From NCBI GenBank assembly GCA_937896195.1, contig CALBNC010000051.1:1-57225 (forward strand): a DNA stretch of 57,225 nt, given 5' to 3'. The notes below the pieces were generated by a model, which had not been told where the DNA came from, ran no database searches, and saw nothing but the letters and a program-made list of their open reading frames with translations. A program made the position numbers and the translations under genes. The DNA comes from an uncultured Gammaproteobacteria bacterium. GTDB lineage: Bacteria; Pseudomonadota; Gammaproteobacteria; PS1; Pseudothioglobaceae. Of this stretch, positions 16,863-26,110 are shown piece by piece. Position 1 is the stretch's first letter, and the number at the start of each line of letters is the position of its first letter.

Positions 16863-17531
16863 CTAACTCTCTAGGGTTTCAATGCCTTTTTGTGCAATGA
16901 AAAGCCCACAGCCTAGTAAGCGATGATCACCCAGACCTTTTTCTTGTAATAAGATGGACTCATTTTTTTTCAGATCAGCCAGCATTAAAGAGCGAGTATG
17001 GATGGCGCCATTATCTGTTTGAATGGTATGTTCAAGACCAGCCATCATTTTATTGACTTTAATACCTAAATCAGTTAATTGGTCAAAGCACTGTTGCAAA
17101 AAAACAGCCTCGCTAATACTTTGATCACAAGCTACTTGTTTAGCAAACAAAACAGGCATCTCACTTAATACTTTATTATTAATAAATTTAACAACCTTGA
17201 TTTTGTATTCGCCAAGATCTAAGGTCTTCCCAACAATTGTCTTTACACTATCTAAATGTTCGTACTGGATGCGAATCGTTAACTTAGAACGCTTAGAAGG
17301 GTAGTAAAAGCCACCTTCTTTGCTTTGCTCCCATCCATTACCATCTGCTATACCGATCGTATGAATGCCGGCGTTAGACTCGCTTAACCAAGGTAGATGT
17401 TCGAGTAATGCTTGCGCGAGTAAAAAGCCATGATCCATTGGTAATATTTTCGATTGGATTTTAAAGCTAACCTCTTGAATACTCTCAGGAAGCGTAAAAT
17501 ACTCTTCATTGGTGTCTTCTTGCCAAAACAT
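16863..17531 (-). CDS. Orphan Cas6/Cmx6-like RAMP protein
   Basis: 222 residues resembling the Cas6/Cmx6 family defined from type I-MYXAN CRISPR systems. Matching blocks, in order: SKILPMDHGFLLAQALLEHLPW (split here as residues 27-48), GIHTIGIADGNGW, SKLTIRI, VGKTLDLGEYKIKV, LGIKVNKMMAG, and a C-terminal glycine-rich loop GLGDHRLLGCGLFIAQKG (from about 199) that in Cas6 proteins contacts RNA. His34 is a candidate catalytic residue. No CRISPR array and no other cas gene is visible in this window. It starts 37 bases from the divergent rnc (RNase III) start. Such orphans are often annotated as Cas6 from profile matches; the real job may be processing of another RNA. Confidence 0.72.
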   Translation of the reverse strand: MFWQEDTNEEYFTLPESIQEVSFKIQSKILPMDHGFLLAQALLEHLPWLSESNAGIHTIGIADGNGWEQSKEGGFYYPSKRSKLTIRIQYEHLDSVKTIVGKTLDLGEYKIKVVKFINNKVLSEMPVLFAKQVACDQSISEAVFLQQCFDQLTDLGIKVNKMMAGLEHTIQTDNGAIHTRSLMLADLKKNESILLQEKGLGDHRLLGCGLFIAQKGIETLES

Positions 17532-17568
17532 ACAAAATAATTGTTAAATGAATATTGCGTCATTATAG

Positions 17569-18237
17569 ATGGAAAAATTACAACAAAAACTGAACTATCA
17601 ATTTAAAGACTTATCTTTACTTGAGCTTGCATTAACTCATCGTAGCATGGGTAAAAAGAATAACGAACGCCTTGAGTTCTTGGGTGATAGTATTTTAGGC
17701 TTAGTAATTTCAAGAGAACTGTACAAGCGTTTTAAGCAGATTGAAGAAGGTAAGTTGTCTCGTTTGAGGTCACACTTAGTTAGAGGTCAAACGCTGGCCA
17801 AATTTGGCCTTGCTTTAGAGTTAGCTGACGTGCTAATTTTAGGTTCTGGTGAGTTAAAAAGTGGTGGTTATCGCCGTGAGTCTATTCAGGCAGATGCGGT
17901 TGAAGCGATCTTTGGCGCTATTTTGCTTGATTCTGATTTAGAAACGATTAACACTGTTATTTTGGATTTGTATCAGGAGCGTTTAAATGCGATTGATCCA
18001 AATGATTCCCTTAAAGATCCCAAGACTCAGCTTCAGGAATATTTGCAAAAGCGTAATAATGCACTGCCGAAGTATGAGCTAACCAAAACAGTGGGTAAGG
18101 ATCATAATGCTGTTTTTACAGTGAACTGCCTTTTGCAAGATCAGAATATTCAAACCAGTCAAAATGCCAAAAGTCTCAAGCGCGCAGAACAGTCTTGTGC
18201 GCAAGTGTTATTAGAAAAATTAAAGGAGAATAAATAA
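17569..18237 (+). CDS. rnc: Ribonuclease III
   Basis: Double-strand RNA endonuclease that processes rRNA and mRNA. 222 residues: catalytic domain with the signature NERLEFLGDSILGLVIS (about residues 26-42, Glu and Asp metal ligands), second metal site DAVEAIFGAILLD, and a C-terminal dsRNA-binding domain from about residue 150 (DPKTQLQEYLQ). Its stop overlaps the era start by one base (TAATG), with an AGGAG site for era inside the rnc end. First gene of the era-recO-pdxJ-acpS operon. lepB, its E. coli neighbour, has moved away. Confidence 0.97.
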   Translation: MEKLQQKLNYQFKDLSLLELALTHRSMGKKNNERLEFLGDSILGLVISRELYKRFKQIEEGKLSRLRSHLVRGQTLAKFGLALELADVLILGSGELKSGGYRRESIQADAVEAIFGAILLDSDLETINTVILDLYQERLNAIDPNDSLKDPKTQLQEYLQKRNNALPKYELTKTVGKDHNAVFTVNCLLQDQNIQTSQNAKSLKRAEQSCAQVLLEKLKENK

Positions 18238-19121
18238 TGGGATTTCAAGCAGGATTTATTGCCGTGGTTGGCCGACCTAATGTTGGAAAATCTACATTAG
18301 TTAATGAGTTAATTGGGCAAAAGCTTTCTATTACCTCTCATCGCCCGCAAACAACACGCCACCGTATTCATGCGATTGACACGACCGATGATTATCAAAT
18401 GGTATTTGTGGATACGCCCGGTGTCCATATTGGCAACAAAAAAGCCATTAATGCTTATATGAACCGTGCAGCGAGCTCAAGCATTAAAGATGTAGACATG
18501 ATTTTGTGGCTGGTGGAAGTTGGCAAGTGGACCAAAGAAGATGCCCGCGTTTTGGAGCATGTGTCACAAGTTGATGTACCAGTTATTATGTGTATTAACA
18601 AAATCGACAAGTTGTCATCTGCTCAAGCTGTACTACCATTTTTAGAAAAAATTGGCCAAATATACCAGGCTACCGACATATTCCCTTTGTCCGCTTTTCA
18701 GAAAAAAGACACCAAAGCATTAAGATCGCTCATCTTAAAACATCTACCTGAACAAGACATGATTTTTGATGCAGACTTCGTAACCGACAGATCAGAAAAA
18801 TTTGTCGTTGCAGAATTTATTCGTGAAAAGTTAATGCGCCATTTAGAAGAAGAGCTACCTTATGAATTAACGGTAGAAATTGAGCAATACGAACTAGACG
18901 GCAATATGCAGCGTATCGCTGCGCGTATTTTTGTTGAAAAAGAATCTCAAAAAAATATAGTGATTGGTAGTAAAGGTGAGATGCTAAAAATCATCGGTAC
19001 CGAAGCACGTCAAAGTATTGAAGGATTCTTAGAGCGCAAAGTATTTTTAAAGCTTTGGGTTAAGGTATCAACAGGTTGGTCAGATTCTAAGCGCTCACTG
19101 GCATCATTGGGTTACGACTAG
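18237..19121 (+). CDS. era: GTPase Era
   Basis: Essential GTPase binding the 3' end of 16S rRNA during 30S subunit assembly. 294 residues. GTPase motifs are VGRPNVGKSTL (G1), DTPGVHIG (G3) and CINKIDKL (G4); the C-terminal KH domain has the loop IVIGSKGEMLKIIGTEAR. Follows rnc by overlap, the standard rnc-era unit; a membrane hydrolase gene has been placed between era and recO. Confidence 0.97.
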   Translation: MGFQAGFIAVVGRPNVGKSTLVNELIGQKLSITSHRPQTTRHRIHAIDTTDDYQMVFVDTPGVHIGNKKAINAYMNRAASSSIKDVDMILWLVEVGKWTKEDARVLEHVSQVDVPVIMCINKIDKLSSAQAVLPFLEKIGQIYQATDIFPLSAFQKKDTKALRSLILKHLPEQDMIFDADFVTDRSEKFVVAEFIREKLMRHLEEELPYELTVEIEQYELDGNMQRIAARIFVEKESQKNIVIGSKGEMLKIIGTEARQSIEGFLERKVFLKLWVKVSTGWSDSKRSLASLGYD

Positions 19122-19130
19122 TTATTATTA

Positions 19131-20051
19131 ATGGACTCGATTACTCAATTTAGTCTGGGTGCTGTCATTGGAATAGCTGTTTCACCTAAGAAAACACCAA
19201 AAGTTGCTCTGATTTCAGGGCTTGTGGCGACCATACCAGATCTAGATATTCTGCTTAGTTATCCAGATGCTTTGACAAGTACCATTCAGCACAGAGGTTT
19301 TTCACACTCTTTGTTTTATCTAGCTCTAATTTCGCCATTAATCGCAAGTTTATTGTACAAATTTTTTGATCTAATTAGCTATTTTCGTTGGTTAATTTTG
19401 GTTTTTTTGGTTTTAACAACTCATCCAATCCTAGATAGCTTTACCAGCTACGGCACCTCTTTACTTCTACCTTTTAGTGATTTTAAAATTATGATTGGGT
19501 CGATTTTTATCATCGATCCAATTTATACAATTCCGCTAAGTATTAGCATTGGCTATATTTTCATTAAGAAGAAAGTATTGATGATTAATAATTTTTCGTT
19601 TAATACAATAGCGCTTATATTTTCGCAAATTTATTTATTGTTTACATTTATCGTCCAGCAATCAATACTGCCAAGTGGAAAGGCTTATGCCACTCCAACA
19701 CCATTTAACAGTGTAGTGTGGCGAGTTGTCGTTGTCGAAGATGACTTTATTAAGCAATATTTTGTTAATATTTTTAAAGGCAAGGGTGTTGAAATTAAAG
19801 TTGAAAATCGACATTATCTACAAAGTATTAATCAACAAGTAGTTGATAAATATGCTAATTTTTCAAGCGGTTTTTATAACCTAGAAGTGGTTGATGATAA
19901 ATTAATATTGAAAGATTTTAGAATGGGCAGTATTACAAATCCATCTTTTAGTTTTATCATTGCTGAACTTATAAATGATCAGTGGGTGGCAGTATTACCC
20001 TCTAGAAATTCTATGAATTTTAATGCAGATAAAATGTTTGGGAATGAATAG
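19131..20051 (+). CDS. YdjM-family inner-membrane metal-dependent hydrolase
   Basis: 306-residue membrane protein of the LexA-binding/YdjM (DUF457, PF04307) group. The N-terminus MDSITQFSLGAVIG, then ATIPDLDIL, QHRGFSHSLFYL and THPILDSFTSYGT supply the conserved Asp and His residues of the family's presumed metal site. Four or five hydrophobic helices (about 60-185) are followed by a soluble C-terminal domain. The family is predicted to hydrolyse lipids or phosphoesters, but no substrate is known. It sits between era and recO with gaps of 9 and 2 bases, an insertion in the usual era-recO order. Confidence 0.85.
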   Translation: MDSITQFSLGAVIGIAVSPKKTPKVALISGLVATIPDLDILLSYPDALTSTIQHRGFSHSLFYLALISPLIASLLYKFFDLISYFRWLILVFLVLTTHPILDSFTSYGTSLLLPFSDFKIMIGSIFIIDPIYTIPLSISIGYIFIKKKVLMINNFSFNTIALIFSQIYLLFTFIVQQSILPSGKAYATPTPFNSVVWRVVVVEDDFIKQYFVNIFKGKGVEIKVENRHYLQSINQQVVDKYANFSSGFYNLEVVDDKLILKDFRMGSITNPSFSFIIAELINDQWVAVLPSRNSMNFNADKMFGNE

Positions 20052-20053
20052 CC

Positions 20054-20743
20054 ATGGCAAAAGTGGATTTAACCCCAGCTTTTTTGATACATCGAAGAAC
20101 CTTTAAAGATACCTCTTTATTGCTAGATTTTCTAACCCTTGAGCATGGCAGAATTAGATTAGTAGGTCGAGGCTTGCGCAACTCAAAAACTCAAATCCAG
20201 GTGTTTCAACATCTAAAAATTTCTTATAGTGGTAAGGGTGATTTAAAGAGCTTAACCAATTGGGAGGCCGATGACACACCTAGACAACTTAAGGGTGATA
20301 ATCTTATTCTAGGCATGTATGTCAATGAGCTTATCTCAAGACTTTTACATGATCAAGATCCTCATTTTGAATTGTTTGAAATTTACAAAAGCTTTGTTGA
20401 AAATTTAGCAACAATCAACCCTTTATCTAGCCATTGGTTGCTACGCTTATTTGAGCACAACCTATTACAAGAGTTGGGTTATGGTGTTGATTTTTCTCAA
20501 GATATAACGGGCGAGCCAATTGATTTAAGCGCTGGTTATGATTATCAACATCAAGGTGGATTTGTGAGAAGTGTTGCAGGTAAAATATTAGGTAAATCTA
20601 TTAACCAGTTGTTGATTAATGATATTAATAACATGCCAGATATGCAACAATTAAAGGTATGTAGAGATTTAAATCGCATGCGATTAAAACCTTTGTTAGG
20701 TGATAAGCCCTTACAAAGTCGATCATTATTTTTTAGCAAATAG
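20054..20743 (+). CDS. recO: DNA repair protein RecO
   Basis: Recombination mediator that helps load RecA onto gaps covered by SSB, with RecF and RecR. 229 residues: an N-terminal OB-fold (AFLIHRRTFKDTSLLLDFLTLEHGRIRLVGRG) and an all-helical C-terminal domain with LLRLFEHNLLQELGYGVDF. The four-cysteine zinc motif found in some RecO proteins is absent, as in E. coli. Positioned between the membrane hydrolase and pdxJ in the usual gammaproteobacterial order. Confidence 0.95.
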   Translation: MAKVDLTPAFLIHRRTFKDTSLLLDFLTLEHGRIRLVGRGLRNSKTQIQVFQHLKISYSGKGDLKSLTNWEADDTPRQLKGDNLILGMYVNELISRLLHDQDPHFELFEIYKSFVENLATINPLSSHWLLRLFEHNLLQELGYGVDFSQDITGEPIDLSAGYDYQHQGGFVRSVAGKILGKSINQLLINDINNMPDMQQLKVCRDLNRMRLKPLLGDKPLQSRSLFFSK

Positions 20744-20749
20744 AACATT

Positions 20750-21475
20750 ATGAGTATTTATTTAGGCGTTAACATTGACCACATTGCCACTCTTAGGCAG
20801 GCGCGTGGCACCAACTATCCATGTCCAATTGAAGGGGCCTTACTGTGCGAAAAATCTGGTGCTGATAGCATTACTCTGCATTTACGTGAAGATAGGCGCC
20901 ATATTCAAGATTCTGACGTAGAAATTTTGCGAGATAAACTAACGACTAAGATGAATTTAGAAATGGCAACGACTGATGAGATGATTGCCATTGCAACTAA
21001 AATTAAGCCTGAAGACTGTTGCTTGGTGCCAGAAAAGCGCGAAGAGCTTACAACAGAAGGTGGGCTTGAAGTAGCTAGTCAAATTCCAAGAATGACACAG
21101 GTTTGCGCTCAATTAGCCGAAGCCAGCATTATTGTTTCATTGTTTATTGATGCTCAAAAAGACCAGATTGATGCCGCAAAAGAGTGCGGTGCGCCAGTTA
21201 TTGAGCTTCATACAGGTCATTATGCAAACGCAACAGGTGACGAGCAAAAACAAGAGTTTGAGCGTATTAAAGCAATGGCAACTTATGCTCACTCAATTGG
21301 CTTACAAGTAAATGCTGGACACGGACTTACTCTAGAAAATACTACAGCAATTGCTGAACTACCTGAAATTATAGAGCTAAATATTGGTCATTCGATTATT
21401 GCTAGAGCTATATTTGTTGGCCTTGAGCAGGCTACTCGTGAAATGAAAGAGTTACTACTCGGAGTAAGGCGATGA
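20750..21475 (+). CDS. pdxJ: Pyridoxine 5'-phosphate synthase
   Basis: Last step of pyridoxine phosphate synthesis, condensing 1-deoxyxylulose-5-phosphate with the amino-acetone phosphate derived from the SerC branch. 241 residues, TIM barrel: [16 protein letters not shown] at the start, [33 protein letters not shown], and the C-terminal phosphate site [12 protein letters not shown] with [14 protein letters not shown]. Overlaps acpS by ATGA. Together with serC it indicates the DXP-dependent vitamin B6 route. Confidence 0.97.
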   Translation: MSIYLGVNIDHIATLRQARGTNYPCPIEGALLCEKSGADSITLHLREDRRHIQDSDVEILRDKLTTKMNLEMATTDEMIAIATKIKPEDCCLVPEKREELTTEGGLEVASQIPRMTQVCAQLAEASIIVSLFIDAQKDQIDAAKECGAPVIELHTGHYANATGDEQKQEFERIKAMATYAHSIGLQVNAGHGLTLENTTAIAELPEIIELNIGHSIIARAIFVGLEQATREMKELLLGVRR

Positions 21476-21894
21476 TTTATGGAGTTGGTACAGATATTAT
21501 TAATATTGAGCGTGTTGAGCACATTTTAAGTAAAAATAAAGATGGCTTTGTTAGGCGAGTATTGTCGGATCATGAGCAGTCATTATTTGCCAACAAAGGC
21601 GATAGTGCTTCGTATTGCGCCAAACGATTTGCCGCCAAAGAAGCTTTTGCTAAAGCATTAGGTACAGGAATTGGCAAAATTGTAAGCTTTCAAGATTTAA
21701 CCATTCGTAATAACGATAATGGCAAGCCTTATTTTATTCCAAGTGAGAAATTACGCCTATATTTAGTCGGTAAGAATATTAAACACGCACATTTAAGCTT
21801 ATCTGATGAAAAGTTTAATGCGGTGGCTTTCGTGGTCTTGGAGCTTGGTGCGCCAGAGGCGCTAGAGAAGGGCGAATATAATACTACGTTTTAG
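21472..21894 (+). CDS. acpS: Holo-[acyl-carrier-protein] synthase
   Basis: Transfers 4'-phosphopantetheine from CoA to acyl carrier protein. 140 residues with the family motifs [13 protein letters not shown] (Mg-binding Asp) and [18 protein letters not shown]. About 14 residues longer than usual at the C-terminus (after VVLELG), and that tail overlaps the stop of the convergent gene by 4 bases. Last gene of the rnc-era-recO-pdxJ-acpS operon; no terminator is evident. Confidence 0.96.
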   Translation: MIYGVGTDIINIERVEHILSKNKDGFVRRVLSDHEQSLFANKGDSASYCAKRFAAKEAFAKALGTGIGKIVSFQDLTIRNNDNGKPYFIPSEKLRLYLVGKNIKHAHLSLSDEKFNAVAFVVLELGAPEALEKGEYNTTF

Positions 21895-22196
21895 TTGATA
21901 TACTTCCCGTAACCTGATTCTTGAGCTTGCTGCTTGGTACCCTTGCAACCAAATTTTTGGGCAGTTTGATAGCCGGAAACAGCCATTGAATTTCTTTCTA
22001 AAATACCAATAGGTGTTTTATCCATATCGAAATGTTTTAGAGATTTATTCATTTTTTTCATACCTTGGTGAGTTAACCCACCACAGTTTTCATTGTAGTA
22101 TTTCACCGCACCAATTACCACAAACATTTCATTGGGCGTAATAGCGTATGAGTTAATGTTAAAGGTTAGAAAAATTAAGATGAATATTTTCTTCAT
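21891..22196 (-). CDS. Small exported protein of unknown function
   Basis: 101 residues with a clear signal peptide (MKKIFILIFLTFNINSYA). The mature part of about 83 residues contains two cysteines (in NENCGGLT and KFGCKGT), which could form one disulfide in the periplasm, and is rich in Lys, Gly and Gln. I do not recognise the family. It is convergent with acpS and its stop overlaps the acpS stop. The gap to ubiG upstream is 75 bases and contains TTTAGGAGG near 22210-22218, a strong ribosome site placed too far from the ATG to be certain. Confidence 0.65.
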   Translation of the reverse strand: MKKIFILIFLTFNINSYAITPNEMFVVIGAVKYYNENCGGLTHQGMKKMNKSLKHFDMDKTPIGILERNSMAVSGYQTAQKFGCKGTKQQAQESGYGKYIN

Positions 22197-22271
22197 AAAT
22201 CGCAGTAAATTTTAGGAGGCAATTAGCTAAAGTTTACTACTTTTCTTTAAGAAAATTAAAGATTTATTAGG

Positions 22272-22970
22272 TTATTTTAAATAATGACACAGGTAATTAA
22301 CACTGACATCATCTTCTAGTTTGTAGACTTTGGTAAATGGGTTGTAAGTCATTCCAATCATGCCTTTTAATGACATATCAGCTTGTCTTGACCATTCATC
22401 CATTTCACTTGGTTTAATGAACTTATCCCAATCATGCGTGCCCTGAGGTAGAAGTTTTAAAACATACTCAGCGCCAATGATCGCAAATAAGTAAGACTTA
22501 GCATTACGATTAAGGGTTGATAAGAATACCTGACCACCTGGTTTAACCAAAGTAGCACAAGCCTTAATAATAGAGCTTGGATCAGGAACGTGTTCAAGCA
22601 TTTCTAAACAAGTCACTACATCAAACTGCCCGGCGTGGGTTTTGGCTAATTCTTCTACTGGAATCTTTTGATAATCAACTTCTAATCCAGATTCTAATAA
22701 ATGCAACTTGGCCACTTCCAGTCCAGCTTCTGCCATATCAATGCCAGTTACTTTCGCACCTTGTTCGCTCATAGCTTCACTAAGAATACCACCACCACAA
22801 CCCACATCTAGAATATTTAAGTTCTCTAGAGAGTTGTTACAACGCTCTTTGATATAATCAAGGCGCAAAGGGTTAATATCATGAAGTGGTTTAAATTCTG
22901 AGTTTTTGTCCCACCAGCGAGCAGCTAGCGCACTAAACTTATTGACTTCATCTAAATCTACATTATTCAT
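22272..22970 (-). CDS. ubiG: Ubiquinone biosynthesis O-methyltransferase UbiG
   Basis: SAM-dependent enzyme carrying out both O-methylations of ubiquinone synthesis. 232 residues; the N-terminus EVNKFSALAARWWDKNSEFKPLH is typical, motif I is ILDVGCGGGILSEAM (about residues 54-68), and CLEMLEHVPDP and VFLSTLNRNAKSYL are the later motifs. The start codon overlaps the stop of bcp (ATGA), so the two are translated from one message. UbiG indicates ubiquinone-based respiration. Confidence 0.96.
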   Translation of the reverse strand: MNNVDLDEVNKFSALAARWWDKNSEFKPLHDINPLRLDYIKERCNNSLENLNILDVGCGGGILSEAMSEQGAKVTGIDMAEAGLEVAKLHLLESGLEVDYQKIPVEELAKTHAGQFDVVTCLEMLEHVPDPSSIIKACATLVKPGGQVFLSTLNRNAKSYLFAIIGAEYVLKLLPQGTHDWDKFIKPSEMDEWSRQADMSLKGMIGMTYNPFTKVYKLEDDVSVNYLCHYLK

Positions 22971-23416
22971 ATTGCTTTAACAGCCTCTAATACTTCATCA
23001 ACATGTCCAACAACTTTAACCTTATCCCAAGCTTTAAGAATATTGCCATCAGCGTCAATTAAGAAAGTTGAGCGCACGATACCCATGTATTTTTTTCCAT
23101 AATTCATTTTCTCCTGGATAACATTAAACGCATTACAAAGTGTTTCTTCAGGATCAGAAATTAGTTCAAATGGAAAGTTTTGCTTAGCTTTAAAATTTTC
23201 ATGAGATTGCATTTTGTCACGACTAACCCCATAGATCACGGTATTAGCATCAACAAATGCTTGATGATTATCTCTAAAATCTTGGCCTTCAGTCGTACAA
23301 CCTGGCGTGGAATCTTTCGGATAGAAATATAAAACAATATTACGACCTTGTGAGTCTGGAATGCTTACTTCTAAATCGCTCGTTGCAGAGCAGGTAATTG
23401 ATTGAACTTTATTCAT
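22967..23416 (-). CDS. bcp: Peroxiredoxin of the Bcp/PrxQ family, lacking the usual resolving cysteine
   Basis: Thiol peroxidase of 149 residues. The peroxidatic cysteine is Cys40 in DSTPGCTTEGQDF. Most PrxQ proteins carry the resolving cysteine five residues later; here that position is Gln45, so the enzyme is either of the one-Cys kind or uses another cysteine (Cys9, or the one in ETLCNAF). The exported paralogue at 53858 keeps both cysteines. Cytoplasmic by lack of signal peptide. Overlaps ubiG and is divergent from lepA, 44 bases away. Confidence 0.93.
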   Translation of the reverse strand: MNKVQSITCSATSDLEVSIPDSQGRNIVLYFYPKDSTPGCTTEGQDFRDNHQAFVDANTVIYGVSRDKMQSHENFKAKQNFPFELISDPEETLCNAFNVIQEKMNYGKKYMGIVRSTFLIDADGNILKAWDKVKVVGHVDEVLEAVKAI

Positions 23417-23460
23417 TGCTTGTATAATAGATTGTTTAAAACGTTTATTTTATCACCGTC

Positions 23461-25248
23461 ATGAAGAACATCCGTAACTTTTCAATCATTGCCCATATTG
23501 ACCATGGAAAATCTACAATTGCTGATCGATTTATTCAGTTTTGCGGCGGTCTGAGCGACCGTGAAATGTCTGAGCAGGTACTTGATTCAATGGATATTGA
23601 GAAAGAGCGCGGTATTACTATCAAGTCTCAAAGTGTGACACTAGACTATAAGGCAAATAATGGTGAAATTTACCAGCTAAACTTTATTGACACTCCGGGT
23701 CACGTTGATTTCTCCTATGAAGTTTCTCGCTCATTGTCTGCTTGTGAAGGTGCTTTATTAATTGTTGATGCCTCACAAGGTGTCGAAGCTCAAACAGTGG
23801 CTAATTGTTATACCGCTCTTGAGCAAGGTTTGGAAGTAGTTGCTGTTTTAAATAAGATTGATCTTCCTGCTGCAGAGCCAGAACGTGTGATTGAAGAAAT
23901 TGAAGATGTTATTGGTATTGAAGCGACTGATGCGGTGCATGCTAGTGCCAAATCTGGCATTGGAATCCAAGATATTCTTGAGCAAATTGTTGAAAAAATA
24001 CCTGCACCTGAAGGTGAAATTGAAGCCCCTATTAAAGCCCTTATCATTGACTCATGGTTTGATAACTACTTAGGTGTTGTATCGTTAATTCGTGTGTTTG
24101 ATGGTGAAATTAAAGCTAAAACAAAGATCAAGATTTTCTCAAATGGCGACGAGCATTCAGTCGATGAAGTTGGTGTATTCACGCCTAAACGCGTTAAGAC
24201 TGATAGCTTAAAAGCCGGTGAAGTTGGGTTTTTAATTGCCAACATTAAAAACATTGATGGTGCGCCAGTGGGTGACACCATTACCAGTGCTAAAAATTCG
24301 GTAACTGAAGCGTTAGAAGGTTTTAAGCCAGTACAACCTAGAGTATTCGCAGGAATATTTCCTATCTCTGGCGAAGACTATGAAAAATTTCGTGATGCAT
24401 TAGCGAAATTACGCCTTAATGACGCTGCTTTACAATATGAGCCTGAAAGCTCCGATGCCTTAGGATTTGGCTTTAGAATCGGATTTTTGGGCTTGCTACA
24501 CATGGAGATTGTGCAGGAGCGTCTTGAGCGTGAGTACGATCTTGATCTTATCACTACGGCACCAACCGTTATTTACGAAATCCTAGACACTAAAGGCAAC
24601 ATTCATCATGTTGATAGCCCTTCTAAAATGCCTGATAATCAAGCGATTGCAGAGTTTAGAGAGCCGATTATTACTGCTAATATTTTAGTAACAGACGAGT
24701 ACGTAGGTGCGGTTATTAGTTTGTGTATTGAAAAACGCGGCATGCAAAAATCCATTACTTACATGGGTAGACAAGTGCAGTTGGTCTATGAGCTACCACT
24801 TAACGAAGTTGTGCTTGATTTCTTTGATCGGCTTAAGTCTGTGTCACGTGGTTTTGCTTCTATGGATTATCAATTTACACGCTATCAAGAATCGGACCTT
24901 ATTCGCCTAGATATTATGATTAATCAAGAGCCTGTGGACGCTTTAGCACTTATTATTCATCGTGATGATTCTGTACGTAAAGGCAGAGATTTGGCTGAGA
25001 AAATGAAAGAATTAATTCCGCGTCAAATGTTTGATGTTGCTATCCAGGCTTGTATTGGCGTGAAAATTATTTCTCGTGCGAATGTTAAAGCGCTTAGAAA
25101 AAATGTAACAGCTAAGTGTTATGGTGGTGATGTTTCACGTAAGCGTAAATTGCTTGATAAGCAGAAAAAAGGTAAAAAACGTATGCGTAGTGTGGGTCGA
25201 GTGGATATCCCTCAAGAGGCATTCTTAGCGGTTCTTCATATCGACTAA
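23461..25248 (+). CDS. lepA: Elongation factor 4 (LepA)
   Basis: Translational GTPase that affects ribosome assembly and back-translocation. 595 residues, the normal length. G motifs are [11 protein letters not shown] (G1), ERGITIKSQ (G2), [16 protein letters not shown] (G3) and [11 protein letters not shown] (G4); the C-terminal domain carries the LepA-specific [15 protein letters not shown] tail. Divergent from bcp. In E. coli lepA precedes lepB; here lepB is at 8272. Ends 13 bases from the convergent ypjD stop, with no terminator visible. Confidence 0.98.
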   Translation: MKNIRNFSIIAHIDHGKSTIADRFIQFCGGLSDREMSEQVLDSMDIEKERGITIKSQSVTLDYKANNGEIYQLNFIDTPGHVDFSYEVSRSLSACEGALLIVDASQGVEAQTVANCYTALEQGLEVVAVLNKIDLPAAEPERVIEEIEDVIGIEATDAVHASAKSGIGIQDILEQIVEKIPAPEGEIEAPIKALIIDSWFDNYLGVVSLIRVFDGEIKAKTKIKIFSNGDEHSVDEVGVFTPKRVKTDSLKAGEVGFLIANIKNIDGAPVGDTITSAKNSVTEALEGFKPVQPRVFAGIFPISGEDYEKFRDALAKLRLNDAALQYEPESSDALGFGFRIGFLGLLHMEIVQERLEREYDLDLITTAPTVIYEILDTKGNIHHVDSPSKMPDNQAIAEFREPIITANILVTDEYVGAVISLCIEKRGMQKSITYMGRQVQLVYELPLNEVVLDFFDRLKSVSRGFASMDYQFTRYQESDLIRLDIMINQEPVDALALIIHRDDSVRKGRDLAEKMKELIPRQMFDVAIQACIGVKIISRANVKALRKNVTAKCYGGDVSRKRKLLDKQKKGKKRMRSVGRVDIPQEAFLAVLHID

Positions 25249-25261
25249 AAGCTTTACCAGC

Positions 25262-26047
25262 TTAAGACAATAAGCGCTCTAAGACAAATTTAGAGCCAAA
25301 ATAAGCAACGACTAACAATCCAAATCCAATTTGAGTAGCGGTAATCGCTTGTTTACCACGCCAGCCAAAAGTGCTTCGCCCAATCAACAGTGTTGCAAAA
25401 ATACCCCAAGCAATGATCGATAAAATAGTCTTATGCATCAGTTGCTGTGCAAAGAAATTATCAATAAAAATAAAGCCACTAATTAAAGATAAAGTCAGCA
25501 GATAAAAACCAATTCTTAAATTTTGGAACAGTAATCTTTCCATGGTCTGAAGGGGTGGCAGTTTATTAATAAAAGCATTAATACTGCGATCATGAAGATG
25601 GCGCTCTTGAATTTTTAATAAGATTGATTGACATACAGCTAATGCCAATAGGGCGTAGGCCGTTATTGATAAAAAAACATGTGAAGCGATACTCAGAGGA
25701 ATAAGCTTATCGCCAGTATCTGGAAATAAAATACCAAACATCAATGACAAAGCCGCTAATGGATAAACCAAAATTCCAAGCACATGTACAGGTTTAGAAA
25801 TAGAAGAAAGGAATAACAAAATAGCCACCAACCAAGCAACAAAAGAAGCGCTATTTGCTAGTCCAAATACAATACCATCGGCCGTCCAAAAATTAGTAAA
25901 GGTAAGTGTTTGAGCAATAATAGCAAAACTAATGAGTAATGAGGTGGTTTGCTGGCGAGGGTGTTTAAGTTCATTCTGGCTAAAGAAACGCATCAGCAAA
26001 AGGGCTGCAGCAAGATAGGCCGATATTGCGAAATAAGATAAAAACAT
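25262..26047 (-). CDS. ypjD: Cytochrome c assembly-type membrane protein (YpjD/CcsA family)
   Basis: 261-residue polytopic protein with about eight hydrophobic helices. It matches the CcmC/CcsA-like YpjD family; the C-terminal pattern HKTILSIIAWGIFATLLIG followed by RSTFGWRGKQA is typical. YpjD-type genes lie divergent from ffh in many gammaproteobacteria, as here. Relatives handle haem, but a role for YpjD itself in cytochrome c maturation is not established. A separate CcmH-type gene is at 36445. Confidence 0.9.
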   Translation of the reverse strand: MFLSYFAISAYLAAALLLMRFFSQNELKHPRQQTTSLLISFAIIAQTLTFTNFWTADGIVFGLANSASFVAWLVAILLFLSSISKPVHVLGILVYPLAALSLMFGILFPDTGDKLIPLSIASHVFLSITAYALLALAVCQSILLKIQERHLHDRSINAFINKLPPLQTMERLLFQNLRIGFYLLTLSLISGFIFIDNFFAQQLMHKTILSIIAWGIFATLLIGRSTFGWRGKQAITATQIGFGLLVVAYFGSKFVLERLLS

Positions 26048-26110
26048 ATTTAACTTGTTGGATTAATACAAGCTACTATAATACGATACTTTGATTCAAT
26101 AATTGTAATA

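Noticed and set aside
15762-18237. CRISPR array near the Cas6-like gene
   Set aside because: No regularly spaced direct repeats are visible on either strand in or around this region.
25131-25146. parS-like TGTTTCACGT sequence in lepA
   Set aside because: It matches only 11 of 16 bases of the parS consensus, and it is inside conserved LepA codons, which explains it.
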